64,000 nt of DNA from Streptomyces alboniger (GTDB taxonomy: Bacteria; Actinomycetota; Actinomycetes; Streptomycetales; Streptomycetaceae). Positions within the stretch are counted from its first letter, which is position 1, and every line of letters starts with the position of its first letter. The notes under the pieces were generated by a model. The model did no database searches. It was not told where the DNA came from and saw only the letters and a program-made list of their open reading frames with translations. Where the stretch lies: contig NZ_CP023695.1 in assembly GCF_008704395.1 (NCBI RefSeq), positions 248,001 to 312,000 on the forward strand, in the 5' to 3' direction. Position numbers and translations under genes: made by a program. Of the stretch, positions 1-8,859 are shown piece after piece.

Positions 1-376
1 CTTCTTCGTCAATCCGATCCTGGCCGGCCTCCCCGGCGACAACGGCCTGCGCGGCCGCACCCACGGGGCCCGGCTGCTCGGCGCCGTGATGCCGTTCTGG
101 TACATCGGCTCACTCGTCCTCGCCGCGGTCTGGGCCGTCGCCGGATGGGACCACCACGGCGCCGGGCTCGTCGTCACCGCCGCCGCGCTGCTGATCCTCA
201 GTGTGGTCCTGTCGATCCTGCTCCTCGTGCCGATCAACAACCGGGTCAAGACGTGGACCGCCGACGGCCTGCCTGCCGACTGGAAGCAGCAGATGAACCG
301 CTGGGACCGCTTCCACTACGTCCGCGTCGCCTTCATCATCGCCGCTTTCGCCCTGCTGGTCGCGGCCCGCGCCTGA
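1..376 (+). CDS. DUF1772-like membrane protein, C-terminal part
   Basis: The reading frame enters from the left edge, so the start is not visible. The visible 124 residues begin FFVNPILAGLPG and contain a hydrophobic helix near MPFWYIGSLVLAAVWAVAG, a second around LLILSVVLSILLLVPINNR, a charged segment WKQQMNRWDRFHYVR, and a last helix FIIAAFALLVAARA. The order of helix, N-N-R after the third helix, then W..R.H..R before the fourth is the usual pattern of the DUF1772 (anthrone-oxygenase-like) four-helix membrane family. Function is unknown; the family call is from pattern memory only. Confidence 0.6.
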   Translation, partial: FFVNPILAGLPGDNGLRGRTHGARLLGAVMPFWYIGSLVLAAVWAVAGWDHHGAGLVVTAAALLILSVVLSILLLVPINNRVKTWTADGLPADWKQQMNRWDRFHYVRVAFIIAAFALLVAARA

Positions 377-458
377 GCGCGCGGGCCGAGAGCGCGCAGT
401 CGGCGCGCGCTCCCCCGCCCGCGGACGGTAGACGGCACGGCCGCTCGCCCCACCCTCG

Positions 459-1334
459 TCACCGAACGTGGGCCAACAAGGTGCGCAAGACGGCCTCGGC
501 GTGTGTCCAGAGCAAGGATCCGCCGGCAGTGGGAAGCAGGTGCCGGGTCGCCGTCGGAATCATCTGGGCGAGTGATTCACCCAGATCCGGAGAGTGGGTT
601 GGGCTGGTGTCCCGCCGGCCGTACCAGAGGTCGACCGGGACGGCGATGCCGGCGGGGTCGAACGGCCAACGGCCCGTCGCCAGGACCGTGTCACGGGCGT
701 AACCCGCCGGGCCCTGCCTGAACGCCTCGTCCATCGCGCGCCGGAAGGCGGTCCGGAAGACCGGGTCGGTGTAGACCGTCCGATCCACCTCGGGACTTGT
801 CGTGATGATCAAGTCCCACAGCCTCTCGGCGCTGCCGAAGTCGGCGAAGGAGGCCTCAGCGGCGCCGGGGTCGGCCGCGACGGCGTCAACCATGCCTCTC
901 ACGTGCGGGTTCAGCGAGTGGGCGAAGCGAGGATGCGCGAGTTCGTCGCTGCCGGACACCACGGCCACGGCGTTCACCAGACTGTTTGCCGCCAGGGCGA
1001 GGGCGAACGGCGCCCCCTGCGAGAATCCCACCGCCAACGGCGCTCGCAGGGACCGCTCTTGGAAGAGGTGCCGGATGTCGGAGACCCAACTGGTCAGGGT
1101 CCGGTCGGGGTCCGGGTCGGAGGCGCCGAGGCCTGGCCGGTCCACGCTGACGAGCCGGACGCCTGCCGCGTCGACGACGTCACAGCCGAAAGCGAGCCAC
1201 CTGCTGGTGGCCGCCCCCGGGCACAGCAGCACCGGGGTGCCGTCGACCGGCCCCCACTCCGCCCACCCCAGGAGACGACCGTCCGGCAACTGGTTCTGTC
1301 CGAGCCTCGCTGGCTCCCATACGCCATAATCCAT
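459..1334 (-). CDS. alpha/beta hydrolase
   Basis: A 291-residue soluble alpha/beta hydrolase. The oxyanion/N-terminal region PVLLCPGAATSRW is followed by VDRPGLGASDP and the nucleophile elbow GFSQGAPFALALAA (Ser105). The catalytic acid is probably in the strand PVDLWYGRRDTS, and a late His lies near the C-terminus (LLWTHAEAV or TRHLLP). Substrate cannot be told. I place the start at ATG 1334 because AAGGA lies just upstream; a GTG eight codons earlier is possible. It is the last of three minus-strand genes with short gaps (GNAT, hydrolase, hydrolase), perhaps one transcript. Confidence 0.8.
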   Translation of the reverse strand: MDYGVWEPARLGQNQLPDGRLLGWAEWGPVDGTPVLLCPGAATSRWLAFGCDVVDAAGVRLVSVDRPGLGASDPDPDRTLTSWVSDIRHLFQERSLRAPLAVGFSQGAPFALALAANSLVNAVAVVSGSDELAHPRFAHSLNPHVRGMVDAVAADPGAAEASFADFGSAERLWDLIITTSPEVDRTVYTDPVFRTAFRRAMDEAFRQGPAGYARDTVLATGRWPFDPAGIAVPVDLWYGRRDTSPTHSPDLGESLAQMIPTATRHLLPTAGGSLLWTHAEAVLRTLLAHVR

Positions 1335-1375
1335 GATCCTTATTGTTCCGTACTGCACCTCTCAGCAGGCAGTCC

Positions 1376-2329
1376 TCAGCCCTCAACCCCTGAATTGATC
1401 AGCGGCGCGTCCCGCACGAGTTCCCGGAACCCGACCCCCTCATACAGCCCGCGCGCCTGAGGATGCCCCGGCGCGCCCAGGCAGGCGACCGTCACATGAG
1501 CTGCCCCGGCCGCCCGGGCCCGACGCATCCCGTGCAGGAGCATCGCCCTTGCCAGCCCCAGACGTCGGTAACCCGGATGCGTCCCGACCGGTTCGAACTC
1601 GGCGGTCCTGTTCACCTCGTCGAGCCACATGATCGTCGAAGACGCCATCGTTCCGTCCGGCGCCTCCACCAGGATGTGCAGGTCGCCGCGGTATGACGCG
1701 GTCTGCCGTACGCCCTCGTAGCCCTCGGCCGTGTACGGCGAGGGGGCCCAGGCATCCTGATGCGCCTGGACCGCAGCCGCCGGTCCGGCCTCGTCCGCGG
1801 TGCGGAACCGGAATCCGTCCGGCAGCACCGCCTCTTCCACGTCGGTGAGGTCCCGCTCATTGAGCTGGGTCCAGCACCCCTCGTCGCCGAGCGCGGCAGG
1901 ATCGGTCTCGTAACCGTGCGCCGCCCACCGCTTCAGGGCGAACTCATCGGCGGCGCTCGGCAGCACCGTACGCTCCATGCCCGCCGCCACACCGTCGTAC
2001 CAGTCGATCACCTCGTCGACCAATGCCGCCTGATCGGGATGGACTTGATATGCGAGGTAAGCCCCGGTGACGTCCTTCACCGACCCGTCGTTCATTCTCA
2101 CCCTGCGCGGAAGACGGACCCAGCCCCACGCCACCAGAATCCCACCGGAGAACCACAACCGACGCCGCCAGCTCGCTCCGTCGCCGGCGTGCCCCTTGCC
2201 CCAGTTCCAGGCCAGCTCCCCGAACGACGCGTCACTGTTCACCAGATCCGGGCGGGTGGCGGTGACGCGTTGCGCCAAACCCTGCATCAACTGGACGTCC
2301 GCGGCGGTCACATGCTCGGAGTTCCCCAT
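1376..2329 (-). CDS. GNAT family N-acetyltransferase
   Basis: A 317-residue protein. The C-terminal half (about 165-315) is a GNAT acetyl-CoA fold: FRFRTADEAG opens it, then TAEFEPVGTHPGYRRLGLARAMLLHGM contains the pyrophosphate-binding R/Q-x-x-G-x-G/A type loop, and LYEGVGFRE is the usual beta6-beta7 end. The N-terminal 150 residues form an extra domain with no motif I recognise. The acceptor is unknown. The gene lies between two hydrolases on the same strand, 41 bases from the next gene downstream. Confidence 0.78.
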   Translation of the reverse strand: MGNSEHVTAADVQLMQGLAQRVTATRPDLVNSDASFGELAWNWGKGHAGDGASWRRRLWFSGGILVAWGWVRLPRRVRMNDGSVKDVTGAYLAYQVHPDQAALVDEVIDWYDGVAAGMERTVLPSAADEFALKRWAAHGYETDPAALGDEGCWTQLNERDLTDVEEAVLPDGFRFRTADEAGPAAAVQAHQDAWAPSPYTAEGYEGVRQTASYRGDLHILVEAPDGTMASSTIMWLDEVNRTAEFEPVGTHPGYRRLGLARAMLLHGMRRARAAGAAHVTVACLGAPGHPQARGLYEGVGFRELVRDAPLINSGVEG

Positions 2330-2373
2330 GGTTCGCCACTGTGCCAGGACCCTCGTAAAGCCGTCGATCCGTT

Positions 2374-3273
2374 TTACAGAGGCCTCTGCACCGCGAAGAA
2401 GTCGATGAGCGCTCGGGCGACCCGGCCGGGCGCGTTCTCCGTGGGGATGTGATCCGCAGCCGGGACGCGGACGAGCGTCGTGTGCGGGATCTCCGACGCG
2501 AACCGCTCGGCGTACTCCACCTTCTCGTGGAGATCATCCTCGCCCCAGATGAGCAACTTGGGTGTGGCGGAGCGCCGTAGCGCGGGGACTAGGTCAAGGG
2601 TGTAGCGGCTGTCGGCCGCACCCGCCATGGCCGTCCAGGAACGGCGGACCCGCCCGTCGGTCCACGGATCCACATATTCCGCGATCAGTTGCTGGGTGGC
2701 GGTACCGGCCAGCGCCCTCCTCACCGCCTCCCGACGGGCAGCGAGCACGTTCTCGGTCGTGTCCGCGTCCCGGAACCGGGCCACGTGGGGCGCCGGCCAG
2801 GAGTCGTAGAGAACCGAGTTGACCAAGGCCAGCCGGGACACCTCCAGCCGATCGCGGGCGAGGAGGTGCTGGGCTATGGCGCCGCCGATGTCATGACCTG
2901 CCACGGCGATCGGTCCGGACAGCTTCAGCGCGGAAGCGAATCGCGTCACCCATTCCGCAAGGGCTGGGACCGTGGCCGTTTCCGGGACCAGCTCGCCTCC
3001 CGAACGCCCCAGTCCGGGGAGATCGACCGCGAGAGGCCGTAACCCAGCATCGGCGAGCCCACCGAGCACCGGGAGCCAGACCCGGCTCCAGTACGTTCCG
3101 TGGAGCAGCAGCACGGGCGGGCCGTCCTGCCCCACGGTCAGGTAGCTGGCCGTTTCACCGTCGACCTGGACCGTGGTCCTCAGCACTCCGGTCGCGGTCG
3201 TCACGGTGGTCCCAGTACTCCGAGTACTCCCAGTGGCGCCGGTGGTTTCGGTCGGTTCGGTGGGTTCGCTCAT
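2374..3273 (-). CDS. alpha/beta hydrolase with Asp nucleophile
   Basis: A 299-residue hydrolase. After a Thr/Gly-rich low-complexity N-terminus (residues 2-28) it shows HGTYWSRVWLP, VDLPGLGRS and the elbow AGHDIGGAIAQHLL. The nucleophile position is Asp128, not Ser, as in epoxide hydrolases and haloalkane dehalogenases; WGEDDLHEK holds a candidate acid and ADHIPTENAPG the His. These residues are read directly; which of the two chemistries applies is not decidable here. The start is uncertain: ATG 3273 is preferred, GTG 3324 would add 17 residues, and neither has a strong ribosome site. Confidence 0.78.
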   Translation of the reverse strand: MSEPTEPTETTGATGSTRSTGTTVTTATGVLRTTVQVDGETASYLTVGQDGPPVLLLHGTYWSRVWLPVLGGLADAGLRPLAVDLPGLGRSGGELVPETATVPALAEWVTRFASALKLSGPIAVAGHDIGGAIAQHLLARDRLEVSRLALVNSVLYDSWPAPHVARFRDADTTENVLAARREAVRRALAGTATQQLIAEYVDPWTDGRVRRSWTAMAGAADSRYTLDLVPALRRSATPKLLIWGEDDLHEKVEYAERFASEIPHTTLVRVPAADHIPTENAPGRVARALIDFFAVQRPL

Positions 3274-3486
3274 GGAGCCACTGTGGCCGGCGTCGGCTTC
3301 CTCGCCGAGAGTCCGGAAAGACACTCACCGGTACTTTGCTGCCAGACGGCTCCGGACGTACGGAGATGCCATGTGTTGCTTCGGCTCCGCGTCCGGGCAG
3401 ATATAGGACGAATCTCGGGCGGACCTTGAGTCGGCTGGTGGGGTGGTCGTACCGCGTCCAGGGTCCCAGCCGAGAGGGTGGTGGGG

Positions 3487-6360
3487 ATGTCGGTGGAGTT
3501 CGGCTTGCTCGGCACGATTGAGGCGCGCGTGGACGGCCTTCCCGTGGATGTGGGGCACACGCGGCAGCGCTGCGTGCTGGCCGCCCTGCTGGTGGACGCC
3601 AACCGGCCGGTCGCGGTCGACGAACTCATCGACCGCGTCTGGGGGGACCGGCCCCCGCAACGGGCTAGGGGAACGCTATACGGCTACTTGTCCCGTCTGC
3701 GCCAGGCGCTGGTCTCCGCCGCCGCCAAGGACGTCGCCATCACACGGCAGCCCGGCGGCTATGTCCTGGGCATTGATGCGGCGGCCGTGGATCTCCATCG
3801 TTTCCGGGAGCTGGTCGCACAGGCCCGCACGGCCGACGACGAGCAGGCGGCTGTGGTGATGGGCGAGGCGCTGGGGCTGTGGCGGGGAGAGGCGTTCGCC
3901 ACTGTGGACACCCCGTGGTTCTGCGATCTGCGGCAAGTCCTCGAGCGGGAACGGCTGTCGGCCGAGCTGGACAGCGTCGACATCCGATTACGGCGTGGGC
4001 TGCACGGAGAGCTGCTGCCCGACCTCACCACGCGCGCGCGGGAACACGCGCTGGACGAGCGCGTGGCCGGTCAGCTCATGCTCACCCTGTATCGCAGTGG
4101 ACGCCCAGCCGACGCCCTCAACCACTACCAGGCTCTGCGGGGGCGTCTCGCCGAGGAGTTGGGCATCGACCCCGCGCCGGCGCTACGGGACCTGTACCAG
4201 CAGATCCTCATCGCGGATCCGCGGCTCGCGGTGCCCACCCCGAGCCGCGCCGAGCCACCGCACGACCACCAGGGCCGGCACCAGGCGAGTACCACGACAG
4301 CGGCTCCCCACCAACTGCCCGCTCCCCCGCCCCTGTTCACTGGGCGCGAGGGCGAACTCGTACGCCTGGGCAAACTGTTGACCCCCCAGGGCGAGCCGAA
4401 CGGCGGCAGCGTGCTGATCGCGGCGGTCTGCGGCACCGGTGGCGTCGGCAAGACCTGGCTGGCGCTGCGCTGGGCCCATGACCAACACGAGTCCTTCCCC
4501 GACGGCCAGTTGTACGCGGACCTTCGTGGCTTCGCCCCCTCCGGTGAACCGGTGGACCCGTATGCCGTCATGCGGGGCTTCCTCGAAGCTCTCGGCGTCG
4601 ACCCCACCACCCTTCCCACCACCCCGCAGGCCCAGGCCGCGCTGTACCGAAGCCTCACGACGGGGCGACGGCTGCTGATCGTGCTCGACAACGTCCGCGA
4701 CACCGACCAGGTCGCTCCCCTGCTCCCCGGCAGCCCCACCTGCACGGTCCTGGTCACCAGCCGCCACCAGCTCCTTGGACTCACCGCCTCCCACGGCGCC
4801 GGCCAGCTCACCCTGGACACGCTCGACGGCATCGAGGCGCACGACCTGCTCGTCCGCCATCTCGGCGCCGACCGGGTCGCCGCGGAGCCCGCCGCCGCGG
4901 CGGAGCTGATCCGGCACTGCGCCGGGCTCCCCCTCGCCATCAGCGTTCTCGCCGCCCGCGTCACCACGAACCCCATGCTCGATCTGACCGCACTGGTGGC
5001 CGAAGTGCGCGACACCGCGACCCGGCTCGACGCCCTGGAGACCGGCGAGGTGACCAGCGACGTACGCACCGTCTTCGCCTCCTCCTACCGCGCCCTCGAC
5101 GCCGATTCGGCCCAGGTGTTCCGGCAGCTAGCCCAGGCACCCGGCTCCGACATCGGCCTGCCCGCCGCCGCCAGCCTCACCGCTCTCCCCCCGGCCCGGC
5201 TCCGCACGCGCCTGCGCCGCCTCCAGGCCTACCACCTCGTCCAGGAACGCGTCCCCGGCCGTTTCACCTGCCACGACCTGTTACGCGCGTACGCCTTGGA
5301 GCTGGCGGAGGCCGCCGCGCCCGCCGACGAAGCCGAAGCGGCGCTCACCCGGGTCCTCGATCACTACGCGCACACGGCGTACGCGGCCGACCGGCTCCTG
5401 CTCCCCCACCGCGACCCGCTCCGCCCGGCGGCGGTGGCCGACGGCACGCGCCCCGAGGAGTTCGCCACGCACGACCTGGCGCTGGAGTGGTTCGCTTCCG
5501 AGCACCCGGTCCTGACCGCGACCATCGAGCACGCGACGCGCACCGGACACTATGCGCAGGCGTGGCGTCTGGCCTGGGCGTTCACCACGTTCCTGGCCCG
5601 CCGGGGGCGCTGGGCCGACGTCGCGGCCGTACACACCACCGCCCTCACCGCCGCGGCCCGCACCGACGACGCGGCCGCCCAGGCCGAGTCCCACCGCGCG
5701 CTCGCCTGGGCCTGCACCGAGACCGGCCGCTTCGACGACGCCCACCGCGAACTGGCCCGCGCGCTCGACCTCTCGCAGACGGGCGGAGATCTCCTCTCCA
5801 CCGGGCACACCCACCTCGCCCTGGGCTGGCTGTACGAACGCCAGGGCGACAGGAGCGCCGCCCTTCGGCACGACGAGCGTGCCGTCGAGGCGTTCACCGC
5901 GCTCGGAAACCTCGCGGGGAGGGCTCGCGCCCTGAACGCGGTGGCCTGGGACCACGCCCAGCTCGGGGACTACGCCACGTCGGTCCGCCACTGCGAGGAA
6001 GCGCTGGCCATCCAGCGCGAGCTGGGCGACGAACGGGGCCGGGCGGGCACCTGGGACACCCTCGGATACGCGTACCACCAACTCGGCGACCACACGAAGG
6101 CCATCGCCTGCTACGAACACAGCCTGGACCTCAACCGCGCGCTGAGCCACCGGTACAACGAGGCCGAGACGCTGGTCCACCTGGGCCAGGCCCACCAGGC
6201 GACGGGCGCTCCCGAACCGGCCAGGGAGGCCTTGAACCAGGCCCTCGCCATCTACCTCGACATCCATGCCCCCGCCCCGGAAGTGGATGAGGCCCGCACG
6301 CTCCTGCGCGAAATCGACAGCCCACCGGAGTCCGACGGCCGGGACGCCACGACGCCGTAG
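3487..6360 (+). CDS. AfsR-like SARP regulator with NB-ARC and TPR domains
   Basis: A 957-residue regulator in the AfsR layout. Residues about 1-85 form the winged-helix DNA-binding domain (FGLLGTIEARVDG, RPVAVDELIDRVWGDRPP). The bacterial transcriptional activation domain follows (about 90-245: LWRGEAFATVDTPWF, LYRSGRPADALNHYQ). An NB-ARC ATPase comes next with P-loop GTGGVGKTWLAL and LLIVLDNVRD, and the C-terminal third is TPR repeats (FDDAHRELARALDLS, HTKAIACYEHSLDLNRA). ATG 3487 is preferred over GTG 3478. Two in-frame TTA leucine codons, at 3988-3990 and 5281-5283, suggest bldA-dependent translation. Family members activate secondary metabolism or development; no obvious biosynthetic cluster adjoins it. 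Confidence 0.9.
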   Translation: MSVEFGLLGTIEARVDGLPVDVGHTRQRCVLAALLVDANRPVAVDELIDRVWGDRPPQRARGTLYGYLSRLRQALVSAAAKDVAITRQPGGYVLGIDAAAVDLHRFRELVAQARTADDEQAAVVMGEALGLWRGEAFATVDTPWFCDLRQVLERERLSAELDSVDIRLRRGLHGELLPDLTTRAREHALDERVAGQLMLTLYRSGRPADALNHYQALRGRLAEELGIDPAPALRDLYQQILIADPRLAVPTPSRAEPPHDHQGRHQASTTTAAPHQLPAPPPLFTGREGELVRLGKLLTPQGEPNGGSVLIAAVCGTGGVGKTWLALRWAHDQHESFPDGQLYADLRGFAPSGEPVDPYAVMRGFLEALGVDPTTLPTTPQAQAALYRSLTTGRRLLIVLDNVRDTDQVAPLLPGSPTCTVLVTSRHQLLGLTASHGAGQLTLDTLDGIEAHDLLVRHLGADRVAAEPAAAAELIRHCAGLPLAISVLAARVTTNPMLDLTALVAEVRDTATRLDALETGEVTSDVRTVFASSYRALDADSAQVFRQLAQAPGSDIGLPAAASLTALPPARLRTRLRRLQAYHLVQERVPGRFTCHDLLRAYALELAEAAAPADEAEAALTRVLDHYAHTAYAADRLLLPHRDPLRPAAVADGTRPEEFATHDLALEWFASEHPVLTATIEHATRTGHYAQAWRLAWAFTTFLARRGRWADVAAVHTTALTAAARTDDAAAQAESHRALAWACTETGRFDDAHRELARALDLSQTGGDLLSTGHTHLALGWLYERQGDRSAALRHDERAVEAFTALGNLAGRARALNAVAWDHAQLGDYATSVRHCEEALAIQRELGDERGRAGTWDTLGYAYHQLGDHTKAIACYEHSLDLNRALSHRYNEAETLVHLGQAHQATGAPEPAREALNQALAIYLDIHAPAPEVDEARTLLREIDSPPESDGRDATTP

Positions 6361-6396
6361 GGCCCGAGTCAGCTCGACGTCGGGTCTTCGCGGGAG

Positions 6397-6867
6397 TCAC
6401 CGGGCGCGGACCGCGTCGCGCAGCGCGGTGTGCGCGTCGCGGCTGCGCTCCCGGCCGGCGGCGAGGGCGGCTTCGACCTCGTCACTGAAGTGCTGATCAT
6501 GTACTTCCCCGAGGGGGATGTCGCTCAGGTCAATGGCCGACCACGCGGTCTCGACCGCGATGTCGACGAGATGGGGGTCGGTCGTGGTGAGCGCGAGGCG
6601 GTCGAAGGCCTGGGTGACGGCCGAGCGGGCCCGGTACATTTCGGCCCGGCGTTCTCTCGTACGGAACTCGCCGTCACGCAGGTCGGCTATCTGTAGCCAG
6701 TAGAGCTCCCGGAAGGCCAGGGCCGCCGCGAGGAGTTGTGCGGTTGCCTCCTGAACCCGCTGGCGGTGCTCGGCGGCGCGGGCGCGCCGGTCCGTCCAAT
6801 GAGCGGAGAGACCGGCCAGGGCGGCACCGCCGAGCGTGCCGAGCACGGCGATCAGGGTGGACCACAT
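6397..6867 (-). CDS. hypothetical protein, N-terminal membrane anchor
   Basis: A 156-residue protein with one N-terminal hydrophobic helix (MWSTLIAVLGTLGGAALAGLS) followed by an amphipathic, Arg/Glu/Ala-rich helical body (RARAAEHRQRVQEATAQLL and onward). No catalytic motif is visible. It resembles the many short streptomycete proteins with one anchor and a cytoplasmic helical tail. A good GGAGAG ribosome site precedes the ATG. It faces the AfsR-like gene tail to tail with a 36-base gap. Function unknown. Confidence 0.7.
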   Translation of the reverse strand: MWSTLIAVLGTLGGAALAGLSAHWTDRRARAAEHRQRVQEATAQLLAAALAFRELYWLQIADLRDGEFRTRERRAEMYRARSAVTQAFDRLALTTTDPHLVDIAVETAWSAIDLSDIPLGEVHDQHFSDEVEAALAAGRERSRDAHTALRDAVRAR

Positions 6868-7062
6868 CGGTCTCTCCTCGGGCCGAGGGACTGGGGAGTT
6901 GAGTGCCGACCGCGACGACGGATCGTCAGGGCTGTCGCGACAGTATCCCTGTACCGAGGGGGACCCGAGTGGATCAGGGGCGCCGCACTTCGACGCCGTA
7001 CAGTTCTGCGAGGACTCGCCTACCAGGAGAATTCCTGCGCCCCTGGGCCCGCCGGCGCGTCG

Positions 7063-8649
7063 TCACAGGCCCAGGCGCTTGGCGGTCAGCAGCAGACGGG
7101 AGATGCGGTCGGCGTAGGACTGGTCGGCCGTGCCGGTCGGCGCGCTGAGGGGCATGGCGCGCTGGACGGCCAGAGTCTGTGCCTCGGTGTAGTTGAGGAT
7201 GCCGTCGCGGCCGTGCCGACGGTTGATGCCCGAGTCCCGCATGCCGCCCATGGGGGCGTCCAGCGACGCGTACGCCGCCGCGTGGGCCTCGTTCACGCTG
7301 ACGGTGCCGGCCCGGATCCGCATGCCCAGGCGCCGGCCCCGAGCGGGCCGGGAGGTCCAGACGCTGGCGTTGAGTCCGTAGCTCCCGGAGTTGGCCCGCT
7401 CGACGGCCTCCCGCTCGTCGGAGAAGGGATAGACGGCAGCGACGGGCCCGAAGACCTCCTGGTGGTGCAGGGACATCTCGTCGGTGACGCCGGTGAGGAT
7501 GGTGGGTTCGTAGAAGAACGGGCCGAGTTCGGGCCGGGGGCGGCCGCCGGTGACCAGGTGTGCGCCTCTGGCGACCGCGTCCTGGATGTGGCCGTGCACC
7601 GCTCGCAGCCGGGCGGCGGATACGAGCGAGCCCATGTCCGCTCGGTAGTCGAGGGACGCGCCCAGGCGCAGCGCGCGTGTCTTGTCCGTGAAGGCGCGCA
7701 GGAACGCGTCATGCCGGCTTGTGTGGACGAGCACGCGCTCGGCCGACATGCACAGTTGCCCGGCGCTGGTGTAGCAGGAGCGCACCGCGCCCTCCGCGGC
7801 CGCGTCCACGTCGGCGTCGTCCAGGACGATCAGCGCGTTCTTGCCACCTAGTTCCAGGGTGCAGCCGATGAGGTGCCGGCCGGCCAGCGCCGCGACGGCG
7901 CGGCCGGTGTCGGCGGATCCCGTGAAACACACGTAGTCGCTGTGGGCGACCACCGAGGGGCCGACCACGTCACCGGGGCCGGTGACGACCTGGAACAGGC
8001 CGTCGGGCAGACCGGCCCGGCGCAGCAGGCCCTGGGCCCATACCGCCGTGAAGGCACCCTGGAAGTCGGGCTTGCAGACGACGCCGTTTCCCGCGATGAG
8101 GGCGGGGACGGCATCGCTGAGGGCGAGGGCCAGCGGGTAGTTCCAGGGTGTGACGACGCCGACGACCCCGCGGGGGTGGTGTACCTCGACCGTCGCGGTC
8201 AGCAGGGGCAGCGCACCGCGGCGGCGCCGGGGGCGCAGCAGCCCGGGTGCGCGGCGGCCGTAGTACCGGGCGGTCAGCACGACGTCGACGATCTCGTCGA
8301 AGGCGTCCCTGCGCGCTTTGCCGGTCTCCTGCTGGATGAGGTCGAGCACCTCGTCCTGGTGGCGGATCAGCAGGTCGTGGAAGCGGAGGAAGACGGCGGC
8401 GCGCTCGCGCAGGCCGCGGGCCGACCACCGGTGCGCCGCCGTGCGCGCGGCGGCGAAGGCGCGGTCGATGTCGTCCGGCCCGCAATGGGGCACGTGCCCC
8501 AGGGGGGCGCCGCTGAACGGCGCGATGCTGGTGGTGCAGGCGTCTTCGGAGGCCGCGATCGCCGCCCGCCCCAGTGGTACGGGCGCGGACGACGCGGAAC
8601 GGGGCGCGGGCCCGGTGTGGTCGGTCGGCCGGTCACCGGGCAGAGGCAT
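7063..8649 (-). CDS. NAD(P)-dependent aldehyde dehydrogenase (succinate-semialdehyde type)
   Basis: A 528-residue aldehyde dehydrogenase. Visible signatures are TPWNYPLALAL, the Glu loop LELGGKNALIVLDDADVDAA (Glu266) and the catalytic Cys300 in SAGQLCMSAERVLVH, plus EVFGPVAAVYPF and GMRDSGINRRHG near the end. The usual KPSE/KPAE segment reads KPDFQGAF, a small deviation near the cofactor site. The frame is open far upstream, but ATG 8649 has GGAGTGACGGCG before it and gives a normal-sized protein. It diverges from the MpaB-type oxygenase gene; oxidising an aldehyde produced by that enzyme is an attractive but untested idea. Confidence 0.9.
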   Translation of the reverse strand: MPLPGDRPTDHTGPAPRSASSAPVPLGRAAIAASEDACTTSIAPFSGAPLGHVPHCGPDDIDRAFAAARTAAHRWSARGLRERAAVFLRFHDLLIRHQDEVLDLIQQETGKARRDAFDEIVDVVLTARYYGRRAPGLLRPRRRRGALPLLTATVEVHHPRGVVGVVTPWNYPLALALSDAVPALIAGNGVVCKPDFQGAFTAVWAQGLLRRAGLPDGLFQVVTGPGDVVGPSVVAHSDYVCFTGSADTGRAVAALAGRHLIGCTLELGGKNALIVLDDADVDAAAEGAVRSCYTSAGQLCMSAERVLVHTSRHDAFLRAFTDKTRALRLGASLDYRADMGSLVSAARLRAVHGHIQDAVARGAHLVTGGRPRPELGPFFYEPTILTGVTDEMSLHHQEVFGPVAAVYPFSDEREAVERANSGSYGLNASVWTSRPARGRRLGMRIRAGTVSVNEAHAAAYASLDAPMGGMRDSGINRRHGRDGILNYTEAQTLAVQRAMPLSAPTGTADQSYADRISRLLLTAKRLGL

Positions 8650-8859
8650 CGCCGTCACTCCAGTCCTCGCGGGTGAGAGGAATTCCGCCGACCATGGCAC
8701 GGGGGTGTGGGGTATGAGTGGGTGACACTCGGGACGGTTGAGGTGAATTCCTCGTTCCCTCTCTATTTCCCCTTCTTCCTTTGTCATGCTTGTGCGGGCC
8801 GGGGAATACGTTGTGGGCGCCCCGGCGACGATGCGACCGAGAACCGAAAGGTGAGCGCG
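8650..8859. promoter_or_regulatory. divergent promoter region, ALDH / MpaB-type gene
   Basis: A 210-base gap between two divergent starts. It has a pyrimidine-rich, unusually AT-rich patch (about 8745-8790). A weak plus-strand promoter can be drawn from TTGTCA (8781-8786) and TACGTT (8807-8812), but its 20-base spacer is long. No clear palindrome was found. The gap must hold at least the start signals for both genes. Confidence 0.35.

Noticed and set aside
3487..6360. AfsR-like gene as marker of an adjacent antibiotic cluster
   Set aside because: No PKS, NRPS, terpene cyclase or RiPP genes are visible on either side.
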